In this document: piece by piece, positions 1 to 5,290 of the stretch
Layout of the letters: every line of letters begins with the position of its first letter
Numbering within the stretch: the stretch's first letter is position 1
Source of the DNA: Patescibacteria group bacterium
Lineage (GTDB): Bacteria > Patescibacteriota > JABMPQ01 > JAHIRA01
Direction of reading: 5' to 3'
DNA length: 8,986 nt
Assembly: GCA_018818905.1 (NCBI GenBank)
Contig: JAHIRA010000070.1
Coordinates: 1 to 8,986 of the forward strand
Notes under the pieces: model-generated
What the model saw: the letters and a program-made list of their open reading frames with translations, nothing else
Databases searched by the model: none
Told to the model about the DNA's origin: nothing
Position numbers and translations under genes: made by a program

Positions 1-1
1 G

Positions 2-295
2 ATTATCACCGGACCAGGACAGGGCGGCGGTCCACAAATAAGAGTCTTTAATGGTATTGGGCAGGTAGAGAACAACGGTTTTTTTGCTTATGCCAGTCAT
101 CTAAGAACCGGGGTCCAGGTCACGGCCGCAGATATCAATGATGATGGCAAAGATGAGATTATTACCGGAGCTGGCCCGGGTGGCGGTCCGCAAATTAGAG
201 CTTTTAGTGCTGACGGGGGAGTGGTTCACAATGGTTTTTTTGCATATGATAAGAGTTTTAGAGGTGGGGTGAATGTGGCGGTAGGGGAGTTTTGA
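2..295 (+). CDS. FG-GAP/VCBS-like repeat protein, C-terminal fragment
   Basis: Open from the window edge in the frame starting at base 2 and ending at TGA 293-295; 97 residues are visible. It holds nearly two copies of a roughly 52-residue repeat: each copy begins ITGxGxGGGPQIRxF, continues to GFFAY, then R(T/G)GVxV, and the first copy has the acidic loop DINDDGKDE (residues 44-52), a DxNxDGxxE pattern like the calcium-binding loops of FG-GAP/integrin-type beta-propeller repeats. The last copy stops after GGVNVAVGEF, just before its own acidic loop. Such repeats occur in large exported or cell-surface proteins of uncultured bacteria; binding or adhesion is an inference. The N-terminus, signal peptide and total length lie outside the window. 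It converges on the NIF3-like gene and shares a terminator with it. Confident on the repeat type, not on function. Confidence 0.85.
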   Translation: MITGPGQGGGPQIRVFNGIGQVENNGFFAYASHLRTGVQVTAADINDDGKDEIITGAGPGGGPQIRAFSADGGVVHNGFFAYDKSFRGGVNVAVGEF

Positions 296-312
296 GAAAA
301 ACCAAGATCTAA

Positions 313-384
313 CAAAAATTCTACAAATAAAATCGCAGAAGCCCTATTAATAGAACTTCTGCGATTTTATTTGTAGAATTTTTG
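313..384. terminator. Bidirectional intrinsic terminator between convergent genes
   Basis: A perfect 29-bp inverted repeat: left arm 313-341, right arm 356-384, loop 342-355. The loop contains a further palindrome, CTATTAATAG (344-353). The distal stem is A/T-rich (AAAAATT/AATTTTT), so each strand ends in a T-run within the stem, and the inner stem is GC-richer (CGCAGAAG/CTTCTGCG). It lies between the stop at 295 (+) and the stop at 398 (-), as expected for a shared terminator. Confidence 0.85.
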
Positions 385-397
385 CGGCAAACTAAAT

Positions 398-1351
398 CTA
401 TCTCTTCACCCGAATTAGCCCAGAACAAGGCACAATCTCAATTCCTTTATTCTCAAGTTTGTCTAAGAATAAATTGAGTCCCATAGAATCAGAAGAATGA
501 TGTCCAGCGACAATGACGTTGAGATGGTGTTTCTTGATTTTCTTGATGGTGGGTTCCTTGAAGTGCATTCCCACAATAGTGCTCACTCCAGCACGAGACA
601 ATTCTTCGTAAATACTGTCGTGAGGGCTGGTCCCGCCAGTCATATCAACCATAACTTTACCGGCTCTGTTTTCTTTGGCGCCAGACACTAACTGTGGTCC
701 AGCATTCATTCTGGTGGCTTCCTGGTATTCTGGAATGTCCATTAGGATGTCCATGACATTCTTGACACTTCGAGGCTTTTCTTTGTCGTATAGTTCTTGT
801 AGATAGCGCCAGACGAGATTGTCGGTTGGCGTATGAACGTTGAGAAAAGACAGGTTTAGAAGTTTGGCTGCACTGATGGCTTCCATGTGATTGGCCGGAT
901 GAACACCACGATGAACTTCAGAGATTCTTTGCTTCATCAAGTTTTCGGCCACATGAATGGGGACTCCAAGCCTGTGATACAAGTCTTCAAGCATGTCCAT
1001 GACTCCAGCCAAATCAGCAAAAGCTTTTCCTTCTGGATGGTGAGCAAAGATCAAATCAATGGGTTTGCTTTTTTCACCTAGTCTGTCAGCCAACATCACT
1101 TCACCAATTTCCATGTCGATGCCAACTAAAATTCTCTTGATGTCTGGATTCTTCTTGGTCACAAAGTGAACTCGACTATCATTGTAGGGATGTTTGAATC
1201 TCTCTACATCATAATAAGATTTTTCTTTCTTGGAGAGTCTTTCGTAATTCTTTTTTTCGGAGTCCAGTTTTTCTTTGACGTCTTGTTTGTCTCTGAAATC
1301 TGCCCTGAGACCTTCTTTGATAGCTAGGTCAAATATGTCTTGAGTTTTCAT
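398..1351 (-). CDS. NIF3/DUF34 family metal-binding protein
   Basis: 317 residues. Resembles the NIF3 (DUF34, YbgI/YqfO) family, whose members bind a dinuclear metal centre and are often labelled GTP cyclohydrolase 1 type 2-like, though their true reaction is unsettled. Visible family marks: AHHPEG (His104-His105) as the first metal pair, NVHTPTD (His173, Asp177) matching the usual HTNLD, and near the C-terminus AGHHSSD (His284, Asp288) in place of the usual His-x3-Glu, that is Asp for Glu. The segment between the HH pair and HTxxD is longer than in YbgI, and there is a lysine-rich N-terminal extension of about 70 residues. The ATG is preceded by AT-rich sequence without a clear Shine-Dalgarno. 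It lies downstream of the rplT terminator, so it is either expressed by read-through or has a weak promoter I could not place. Family fairly sure, substrate unknown. Confidence 0.8.
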   Translation of the reverse strand: MKTQDIFDLAIKEGLRADFRDKQDVKEKLDSEKKNYERLSKKEKSYYDVERFKHPYNDSRVHFVTKKNPDIKRILVGIDMEIGEVMLADRLGEKSKPIDLIFAHHPEGKAFADLAGVMDMLEDLYHRLGVPIHVAENLMKQRISEVHRGVHPANHMEAISAAKLLNLSFLNVHTPTDNLVWRYLQELYDKEKPRSVKNVMDILMDIPEYQEATRMNAGPQLVSGAKENRAGKVMVDMTGGTSPHDSIYEELSRAGVSTIVGMHFKEPTIKKIKKHHLNVIVAGHHSSDSMGLNLFLDKLENKGIEIVPCSGLIRVKR

Positions 1352-1379
1352 AATTTTAGCTTATTAATTTATTTTGGGA

Positions 1380-1409
1380 AAAAATAACCCCGCTGAGGCG
1401 GGGTTATTT
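1380..1409 (-). terminator. Intrinsic terminator of rpmI-rplT
   Basis: Stem of 12 bp (1382-1393 with 1398-1409, core CCCCGC/GCGGGG) and a four-base loop, followed on the minus strand by a run of T. It starts 13 bases after the rplT stop and separates rplT from the NIF3-like gene. Confidence 0.9.
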
Positions 1410-1422
1410 AGGAGAAACTTTC

Positions 1423-1767
1423 TTATTTGACCTTATCGATGATTTTTTTGAACACCTCGGGATAGTTGAAGGCAATATCTGCCAGGACTTTGCGGTCAAC
1501 GTCAACTTTGTTTTTCTTGAGACTGGCGATGAATACGCTATAAGACAAACCTTCTTCTCTGACTGCCGCGTTGAGTCTGGTGATCCACAACCTTCTAAAC
1601 TCTCTTTTTCTGACTTTTCTGTCTCGGTAAGCGTAGCTTCCAGCCTTCAATGTGGCTTGCTTGGCAGCTTTAAATTTGCTTTTTCTTCCACCCTGAAAAC
1701 CTTTGGCGGCTTTAAGGACTTTCTTTCTTCTCTTGCTGGCGCGAACGCCTCTTTTGACTCTAGCCAT
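1423..1767 (-). CDS. rplT: 50S ribosomal protein L20
   Basis: 114 residues, close to the usual 115-120. The N-terminus [19 protein letters not shown] and the [15 protein letters not shown] and [24 protein letters not shown] blocks (the last at residues 46-69) are diagnostic of L20, which binds 23S rRNA early in 50S assembly and in many bacteria represses its own operon by binding the leader mRNA. The N-terminal third is a basic extension that threads into rRNA; the globular part follows. It starts 24 bases after the rpmI stop, so the two are surely cotranscribed, and it ends at a strong terminator. No Shine-Dalgarno is evident before the ATG. Confidence 0.97.
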   Translation of the reverse strand: MARVKRGVRASKRRKKVLKAAKGFQGGRKSKFKAAKQATLKAGSYAYRDRKVRKREFRRLWITRLNAAVREEGLSYSVFIASLKKNKVDVDRKVLADIAFNYPEVFKKIIDKVK

Positions 1768-1791
1768 ATGAGTAAACTAAAACTTTATAAA

Positions 1792-1986
1792 CTAAATATG
1801 AAGACTGCGACGAATATTCTTGGCGTCAGCTTTGGCAACTGATTGTAGTCGTCTTTTACTTCTAGTCACACTACCTTCTTCTCTGGCGTTAAAATGGTTT
1901 TGAGAAGCAGTTTTTTTCAGAAGCTTTTTCATTTTGGTAACTTTGATTCTCTTGGCGGTTCCTCGGTGGGTTTTGGCTTTGGGCAT
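1792..1986 (-). CDS. rpmI: 50S ribosomal protein L35
   Basis: 64 residues, the normal length for L35. The N-terminus MPKAKTHRGTAKRIKVT and the C-terminal KADAKNIRRSL motif match the family; the protein is small, very basic and sits on 23S rRNA in the large subunit. First gene of a two-gene unit with rplT, driven by a promoter about 70-95 bases upstream. In most bacteria infC lies immediately upstream; here infC is more than 700 bases away and separately terminated. No Shine-Dalgarno is visible before the ATG, so initiation may rely on an unstructured AT-rich leader. Confidence 0.96.
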   Translation of the reverse strand: MPKAKTHRGTAKRIKVTKMKKLLKKTASQNHFNAREEGSVTRSKRRLQSVAKADAKNIRRSLHI

Positions 1987-2051
1987 AAAGATAAATTAGC
2001 TCTAGAAATCTATGCAAAAATAACTGTTACTTGTGCTTGAACAGTGGAGTA

Positions 2052-2080
2052 ATAGTATAAAAAATTGGGCGTTACGTCAA
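2052..2080 (-). promoter_or_regulatory. Sigma-70 type promoter of rpmI-rplT
   Basis: Minus strand: -35 TTGACG (2075-2080), 17-base spacer, -10 TACTAT (2052-2057); an overlapping TATACT with 15-base spacing is the alternative. The predicted start near 2045 gives a leader of about 58 bases. The first bases of that leader could fold as ACTGTT/AACAGT (2040-2045 with 2023-2028), followed by TATTTTT, a weak hairpin that might act as a 5' cap structure or small attenuator. No longer L20-binding structure is apparent. Confidence 0.7.
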
Positions 2081-2113
2081 GGGCAAAAATTGTAACCGCT
2101 CACTGAGCCTCCT

Positions 2114-2254
2114 GTTGGCTCCAACCTCCTGGTTGGAGCCAGATGACCTACAAGGAGTCGTGTTTAATCTATCCCGTAAGAGAGAAAAGTATAAATGATG
2201 TTTTTCTCGTTTCCTAATTACGCAATGAGTCTCCAACCGGGAGGTTGGAGCCAA
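2114..2254. repeat. Paired palindromes in inverted orientation (REP/BIME- or MITE-like element)
   Basis: The left end holds a perfect 10-bp hairpin, GGCTCCAACC (2117-2126), loop TCCT, GGTTGGAGCC (2131-2140). The right end holds a related hairpin, CTCCAACC (2231-2238), loop GGGA, GGTTGGAG (2243-2250). Bases 2114-2140 match the reverse complement of 2228-2254 at 25 of 27 positions, so the ends are also terminal inverted repeats. The 87 bases between are AT-rich and carry a third small hairpin (2182-2188 with 2202-2208). It lies between the rpmI promoter and the terminator of the small gene. No transposase and no clear target duplication are visible. Confidence 0.75.
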
Positions 2255-2336
2255 CTATAGAAATAGCTAAAATAAGAAAGCGAAGAGCATACCCAGTGAG
2301 CAGTTACCAAAAATTACATACTAACCACTTGAGCAT

Positions 2337-2364
2337 AAAAAAGCAGCCTTATGAAATAGGCTGC
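2337..2364 (-). terminator. Intrinsic terminator of the small unknown gene
   Basis: Stem of 7 bp (GCAGCCT 2343-2349 with AGGCTGC 2358-2364), loop of 8, followed on the minus strand by six T (2337-2342). About 40 bases downstream of the stop of the 73-residue gene. A second short stem, CCAAG/CTTGG, lies just upstream of it. The stretch 2255-2336 beyond it shows nothing I can name. Confidence 0.85.
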
Positions 2365-2405
2365 CAAGAACATGGTGTGCTTGGTATTCAATGAAAATTT
2401 TGATC

Positions 2406-2627
2406 TCAAAGGAAATGATACTCGTTCTTCGCTCCCCATGCTTGAAGAGCTTTTCTCATTTCCGTCCCGAGGCCGGCACTGCTTTTGCCTTTTTCTCTAA
2501 CTAGTTTCGTTATTGCCATAAGAAAATCGGGGTCATGAAATGCGAGCTCAACTGCCCCGTTGATCTCATAGTCTGGGAGATGTTCACTGAACATCTCTCT
2601 TGCCTTATTATGATCAAAACTTTTCAT
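2406..2627 (-). CDS. Small uncharacterized protein, 73 aa
   Basis: Not recognised. It is supported as a real gene by a textbook Shine-Dalgarno, AAGGAGG, seven bases before the ATG (the best in the window), and by an intrinsic terminator about 40 bases after its stop. The product is soluble-looking, mixed-charge, with no signal peptide or membrane segment. The N-terminal half is acidic (SEHLPDYEINGAVELAFHDPD), the middle is a likely helix (FLMAITKLVREKGK), then SSAGLGTEMRKALQAWGAKN. Histidine and aspartate are frequent, but no metal motif is clear. It sits between infC and rpmI in the place where those genes normally adjoin, on the same strand, and the infC terminator ends only a few bases before its Shine-Dalgarno. 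Expression would come from infC read-through or from a promoter inside that gap. No function is offered. Confidence 0.75.
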   Translation of the reverse strand: MKSFDHNKAREMFSEHLPDYEINGAVELAFHDPDFLMAITKLVREKGKSSAGLGTEMRKALQAWGAKNEYHFL

Positions 2628-2646
2628 AGCCTTTCCTCCTTGAATT

Positions 2647-2680
2647 AAAAAACAGCCTAGTTCCTTACCAGACTGTTTTT
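2647..2680 (-). terminator. Intrinsic terminator after infC, possibly an attenuator for the next gene
   Basis: Minus strand: 13-bp stem (2668-2680 with 2648-2660) including two G-T pairs, 7-base loop (2661-2667), with the A-run of the 5' arm and the T-run of the 3' arm extending the stem, ending in TTTTTT. It lies 29 bases after the infC stop and its 3' edge is within 10 bases of the AAGGAGG of the next gene, so it ends infC transcripts and could set how much read-through reaches the 73-residue gene. Confidence 0.85.
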
Positions 2681-2709
2681 AAACTACCAGAGATTATTAT
2701 CTTGTCAAT

Positions 2710-3225
2710 TCAATTATTTTTTTTACACACCACCATACCAAGCCCAAGTCTTTCTCTTTTGGGGCGTTGTTCAATCTTGACATCATCACCTAGTGACTTG
2801 GCAAATTTGTTGATCAGGTCATAACCAAGGGAACCGTGAGCTTTCTCACGACCGCGCATGACTAGTTCAATTCTAACCTTATGACCTTTGTCTAAAAACT
2901 TCTGGGCCTGTTTGATCTTCATGTCTAAATCATTGCCAGAAATACGCATAGAAATACGAATTCCTTTGACGTCAACTTTCTTTTGCCTCTTTCTTTGCTT
3001 TTGCTCCTCTTTGGCTTTCTGATATTTAAACTGACCGTAATCCAAAATTTTACAAATAGGTGGCCTGGCGTTGGGGGAAACTTCGACTAAATCAAGTCCC
3101 TTTTCTTTGGCCAAAGCTAGGGCCTCACTGTTTCCCATTTCTCCGAGCATGGTTCCGTCTTCGTCAAGAAGTCTGATGGGGGAGAAACGAATTTGTTCGT
3201 TGATGCGGGTGAATTTTTTGCTAAT
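2710..3225 (-). CDS. infC: Translation initiation factor IF-3, probable AUU start
   Basis: IF3 binds the 30S subunit, checks the start codon and initiator tRNA, and prevents premature 50S joining. The N-domain signature RINEQIRFSPIRLLDEDG lies upstream of the first ATG (3150), which would begin at MLGEMG and lose about 25-30 residues of the family's N-domain; then come ALALAKEKGLDLVEV, PPICKILDYGQFKYQ, the linker rich in K/R/E/Q, and the C-domain (KGIRISMRI to LGLGMVV). No ATG, GTG or TTG exists in frame between 3150 and the promoter, but two ATT codons do: 3223-3225 (protein starting (M)SKKFTRINEQIR, 171 residues) and 3238-3240 ((M)NHRTISKKF, 176 residues). I chose 3225 by family length; 3240 is equally possible. 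AUU starts are known for infC and let IF3 repress its own translation. No Shine-Dalgarno is seen. Confidence 0.93.
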   Translation of the reverse strand: MSKKFTRINEQIRFSPIRLLDEDGTMLGEMGNSEALALAKEKGLDLVEVSPNARPPICKILDYGQFKYQKAKEEQKQRKRQKKVDVKGIRISMRISGNDLDMKIKQAQKFLDKGHKVRIELVMRGREKAHGSLGYDLINKFAKSLGDDVKIEQRPKRERLGLGMVVCKKNN

Positions 3226-3247
3226 AGTTCTGTGATTAATTTTTGTG

Positions 3248-3293
3248 ATAGCTAAGCTATTTTCTATTCTAAGAGAGTGGCGCAGGATGTCAA
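3248..3293 (-). promoter_or_regulatory. infC promoter with palindrome at the predicted start site
   Basis: Minus strand: -35 TTGACA (3288-3293, perfect consensus), 16-base spacer, -10 TAGAAT (3266-3271). The predicted transcription start is near 3258-3260, giving a leader of only about 20-35 bases. Right there is a 13-base palindrome, ATAGCT-T-AGCTAT (3248-3260), which could be an operator or a 5' hairpin. Confidence 0.75.
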
Positions 3294-3310
3294 GGTGAGT
3301 CTGGACTTTT

Positions 3311-3862
3311 CTACTCTAGTTGACTTTTGTTTCTGGCTGTATATTCTTCTTTGAGGATGTCCATTATATACATATCGTGCCACTTTCCGGCGTGAAAAAC
3401 ATTCTGTCTTAGTCTGCCAGCTTCTTTGAAGCCAATTTTGCCATAGGCTTTCTTGGCTCGTTCGTTAAAATCAGCAACGCGAAGAAAAACACTCTCCATG
3501 TTGAGCTCGTTGAAGCCAAAGTCCATGATAAGAATAATAGCTTCTGGACCATAGCCCTGCCCCCAGAAGTCCTTATCACCAATAACTATGCCTAGCTCGT
3601 GTCCCTCTAGGCTGACATTGCCAATGATTTTCTCTGAGGCTAGGTCTTTGATAGCAAAAATTGTGTTCTTGGGGTCGCTTTTGGTTACTTTTTCTTCAAA
3701 CCATTTTTCTTCTTGGGCGTGAGTTAAGGGAAGTTCAGTCACGATAGAAAGACCACGACTAACTTCAATATCATTTAGCCATTTATAGAAAAGATCGATG
3801 TCGTCTTTTTCAATGGGAACCAGGGCACATTTTTTTCCTTTGAGAACAATAGGGTGAGCCAT
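3311..3862 (-). CDS. GNAT-family N-acetyltransferase (RimJ/RimL-like)
   Basis: 183 residues, the usual size for the Acetyltransf_3 (RimJ/RimL) group of GNAT enzymes, which move an acetyl group from acetyl-CoA to an amine, in that group often a protein N-terminus. The start has the typical beta-strand LKGKKCALVPIEKDDIDLFYKWLND; the acetyl-CoA loop (motif A) is FWGQGYGPEA (residues 99-108); the C-terminal part NERAKKAYGKIGFKEAGRLR (133-152) is motif B, and HDMYIMDIL (162-170) closes the fold. No signal peptide. A Shine-Dalgarno, AGGAGG, lies 13 bases before the ATG, further than ideal. Position upstream of infC might hint at a ribosomal-protein substrate, but that is inference; related enzymes also modify antibiotics, sugars and amino acids. 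The stop is just upstream of the infC promoter; no terminator is seen in between. Confidence 0.88.
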   Translation of the reverse strand: MAHPIVLKGKKCALVPIEKDDIDLFYKWLNDIEVSRGLSIVTELPLTHAQEEKWFEEKVTKSDPKNTIFAIKDLASEKIIGNVSLEGHELGIVIGDKDFWGQGYGPEAIILIMDFGFNELNMESVFLRVADFNERAKKAYGKIGFKEAGRLRQNVFHAGKWHDMYIMDILKEEYTARNKSQLE

Positions 3863-3930
3863 ATTATTGTTTAATCCTCCTACACTAAAGCTTCGGCGGA
3901 CGAGTCGAAGTTGGGTTATTTCCTGGTCTT

Positions 3931-3959
3931 ATTATAGCCTAGATAGATTTTTTTGCCCA
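3931..3959 (-). promoter_or_regulatory. Promoter of the acetyltransferase gene
   Basis: Minus strand: -10 TATAAT (3931-3936, perfect), 17-base spacer, -35 TGGGCA (3954-3959, 4 of 6). The predicted start near 3924 gives a leader of about 60 bases with a small stem CTTCG/CGAAG and the Shine-Dalgarno AGGAGG. Confidence 0.65.
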
Positions 3960-3960
3960 T

Positions 3961-3995
3961 AAAAAAAGGACAGCAAACAAATGGGTTTGCTGTCC
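3961..3995 (-). terminator. Minus-strand intrinsic terminator with no gene in front of it
   Basis: A perfect 11-bp stem (GGACAGCAAAC 3968-3978 with GTTTGCTGTCC 3985-3995), 6-base loop, followed on the minus strand by seven T (3961-3967). It reads toward the acetyltransferase promoter, yet no minus-strand gene lies upstream of it before the beta-propeller gene more than 1,200 bases away. It probably insulates the promoter from antisense transcription through smpB. Confidence 0.8.
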
Positions 3996-4085
3996 GGGGT
4001 AATGGGAGGAGGGAAAGGTTCGTAATGTTCAGATGGAAAGTATATCCCATTGCTTATAATAAGTCAAGCGTTTCGGGTTTTTTTC

Positions 4086-4113
4086 TTGCCCTGCTCTTCT
4101 TCCATGCTACAAT
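4086..4113 (+). promoter_or_regulatory. Candidate smpB promoter (extended -10), implying a leaderless mRNA
   Basis: -35 TTGCCC (4086-4091, 4 of 6), 16-base spacer, -10 TACAAT (4108-4113, 5 of 6), preceded by TG at 4105-4106 as an extended -10. The expected start, about seven bases on, falls at or beside the ATG (4121). A second possible -10, TATAAT (4055-4060), without a good -35, would give a leader of about 55 bases. Confidence 0.5.
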
Positions 4114-4120
4114 AACCACA

Positions 4121-4573
4121 ATGCCAAAAATTCTAGCCAAAAACAAGCGCGCCAGATTTGATTATCATATCCTTGAAAACTTTGAGGCTGGTTTGGTATT
4201 GGAAGGGCAAGAAGTGAAGTCTATTAGGGACAAGAATGTTTCTCTGAAAGGAAGCTATGTGACTATTAGAAATAATGAGGCTTATTTAATTAACGCTCAT
4301 ATTTCTCCCTACAAACATGCCGGCCAACTCACTGACTATGATCCAACCAGAACAAGAAAATTGCTTCTGACCAAGAAAGAGATTAAGTCATTGATCGGCC
4401 AGCTCAAACAGAAGGGATTGACACTGGTGCCTATTTCATTGTATAGTCGCAAGCGTCGTATCAAGCTCGAGTTTGGTCTTGGCAAAGGCAAGAAAGATTA
4501 CGACAAGCGCCAAGATATTCAAAAGAGAGAAGATACAAGAAAAATTCTTCAGAAGCTAAAGAGAAGCAGGTAA
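4121..4573 (+). CDS. smpB: SsrA-binding protein SmpB
   Basis: 150 residues, the normal SmpB length (about 150-160). SmpB binds the tRNA-like part of tmRNA, mimics the missing anticodon arm and delivers tmRNA to stalled ribosomes. Family marks: NKRARFDYHILENFEAGLVL (residues 7-26), the EGQEVKSIR block that follows, AYLINAHISPY, YDPTRTRKLLL, LVPISLYSRKRRIKLEFGLGKGKKDYDKR, and a basic tail (REDTRKILQKLKRSR) that enters the mRNA channel. The frame is open further upstream, with another ATG at 4025 after an AGGAGG, but the MPKILAKNKRARFDY start agrees with the family, and the extension would add a hydrophobic stretch that SmpB lacks. Its gene partner ssrA follows 189 bases downstream on the same strand. 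Confidence 0.96.
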   Translation: MPKILAKNKRARFDYHILENFEAGLVLEGQEVKSIRDKNVSLKGSYVTIRNNEAYLINAHISPYKHAGQLTDYDPTRTRKLLLTKKEIKSLIGQLKQKGLTLVPISLYSRKRRIKLEFGLGKGKKDYDKRQDIQKREDTRKILQKLKRSR

Positions 4574-4602
4574 TAAAAAATGCTATAGGTGATTGATTTA
4601 TA

Positions 4603-4733
4603 ATCCCTCCCCCTGCTAAGGGGGAGGTTAGGAGGGGGTTTTGCTTCAAGAGAAGTATTACGAAAGATTGTAACGGAAATGGTTTGTTAGCAAAAGACCC
4701 CACCCTGTCCCTCCCCTTAGCAGGGGAGGGGAA
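4603..4733. repeat. Inverted pair of G/C-run hairpins (MITE/REP-like element)
   Basis: The left end has a perfect 8-bp hairpin, CCTCCCCC (4606-4613), loop TGCTAA, GGGGGAGG (4620-4627), followed by TTAGGAGGGGG and TTTTGC. The right end has GCAAAAG, then a perfect 8-bp hairpin, CCCTCCCC (4709-4716), loop TTAGCA, GGGGAGGG (4723-4730). The loops are reverse complements and the two 40-odd-base ends align as imperfect terminal inverted repeats, about 45 AT-rich bases apart. It fills the smpB-ssrA gap. No reading frame of its own and no certain target duplication are seen. Confidence 0.75.
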
Positions 4734-4762
4734 TAAGGATTAAGCTTCTGATTAACTATTAC

Positions 4763-5167
4763 GGGGATGCTTGGTTTCGATGGAGAAGATCTTTTTAAAA
4801 CGTCAAATCAAGTGGGCAAGACCACTTGTAAATCTCTTCTTGCAACTCGATAAATGCAAACATTATCACTAAGGTGAAAGACAAAGCTAAGGCTTTTGCT
4901 TCAGCTTTCAGTCTGCAACCTGTTACCGCTGCTGTCTAATTTTCAGTAGCCATCCATGACTTGCCGCTAGGGGTGGGTCAAATGGGTGCCATTTTTTCCT
5001 AGCTGCGGGGTAGTAGTTCCTTGATTCTACCTTCAAGTTTGCCAAGGATATAGCCAGTGAGCTTTTGTCTGTTTCTATTCACTGGCCAAACAAATCTAAA
5101 CAGACTAAGTTTGTATCACGTTTTTCAAATTCTTTTTCAGACGCGGGTTCGATTCCCGCCATCTCCA
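4763..5167 (+). ncRNA. ssrA: Transfer-messenger RNA (tmRNA)
   Basis: 405 bases. The acceptor stem pairs GGGGATG (4763-4769) with CATCTCC (5160-5166), including a G-U at the third pair, the alanine identity element; the T arm is GCGGG-TTCGATT-CCCGC (5143-5159), and 5' TTGGTTTCGATGG is the D-loop region. PK1 is visible: stem AAGTGG/CCACTT (4810-4815, 4822-4827), whose loop GCAAGA pairs with TCTTGC (4838-4843). A 3' pseudoknot is visible too: stem 5053-5060 with 5079-5086, its loop GTCTGTTT (5067-5074) pairing with AAACAGAC (5098-5105). The tag frame starts at the resume codon GCA (4856) and ends at TAA (4937-4939): 27 residues, beginning ANIITKVKDK and ending SLQPVTAAV. After discriminator A5167 the genome reads CTG, so CCA must be added by nucleotidyltransferase. 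Rescues stalled ribosomes with SmpB. No strong own promoter is seen. Confidence 0.98.
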
Positions 5168-5197
5168 CTGTCATGTATCATTTTCGATATTCAAGAG

Positions 5198-5230
5198 ACC
5201 GCCTTGCTATTTTTCTTAGGGCGGTTTTTT
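5198..5230 (+). terminator. Intrinsic terminator of ssrA
   Basis: Stem ACCGCC/GGCGGT, extended by G-U and A-U pairs to 9 bp (5198-5206 with 5217-5225), loop about 10 bases, followed by a run of six T (5225-5230). It lies 31 bases after the mature tmRNA 3' end. Confidence 0.85.
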
Positions 5231-5290
5231 GATTTAAAAAAAGGCCGACACGACTGTCAGCCCAAAGGTACAGGGAAAAGGGAACGAGAG

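Noticed and set aside
2072..2254. Minus-strand 60-residue frame
   Set aside because: It simply reads through the palindromic element; no ribosome site and low-complexity translation.
2114..2254. CRISPR-like repeat pair
   Set aside because: Only two copies, in inverted orientation and self-complementary, with no regular spacer series and no cas gene.
3953..4120. Upstream extension of smpB, including an ATG at 4025 with an AGGAGG before it
   Set aside because: Known SmpB proteins begin near MPKILAKNKRARFDY; the extension would add a hydrophobic segment and runs through a terminator hairpin and promoter-like sequence.
4461..4703. Minus-strand 80-residue frame
   Set aside because: Antisense to the smpB 3' end and the G/C-run repeat; no promoter, ribosome site or family resemblance.
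5141..5167. Possible separate tRNA 3' half
   Set aside because: The T arm and acceptor strand pair with 4763-4769 and belong to the tmRNA.
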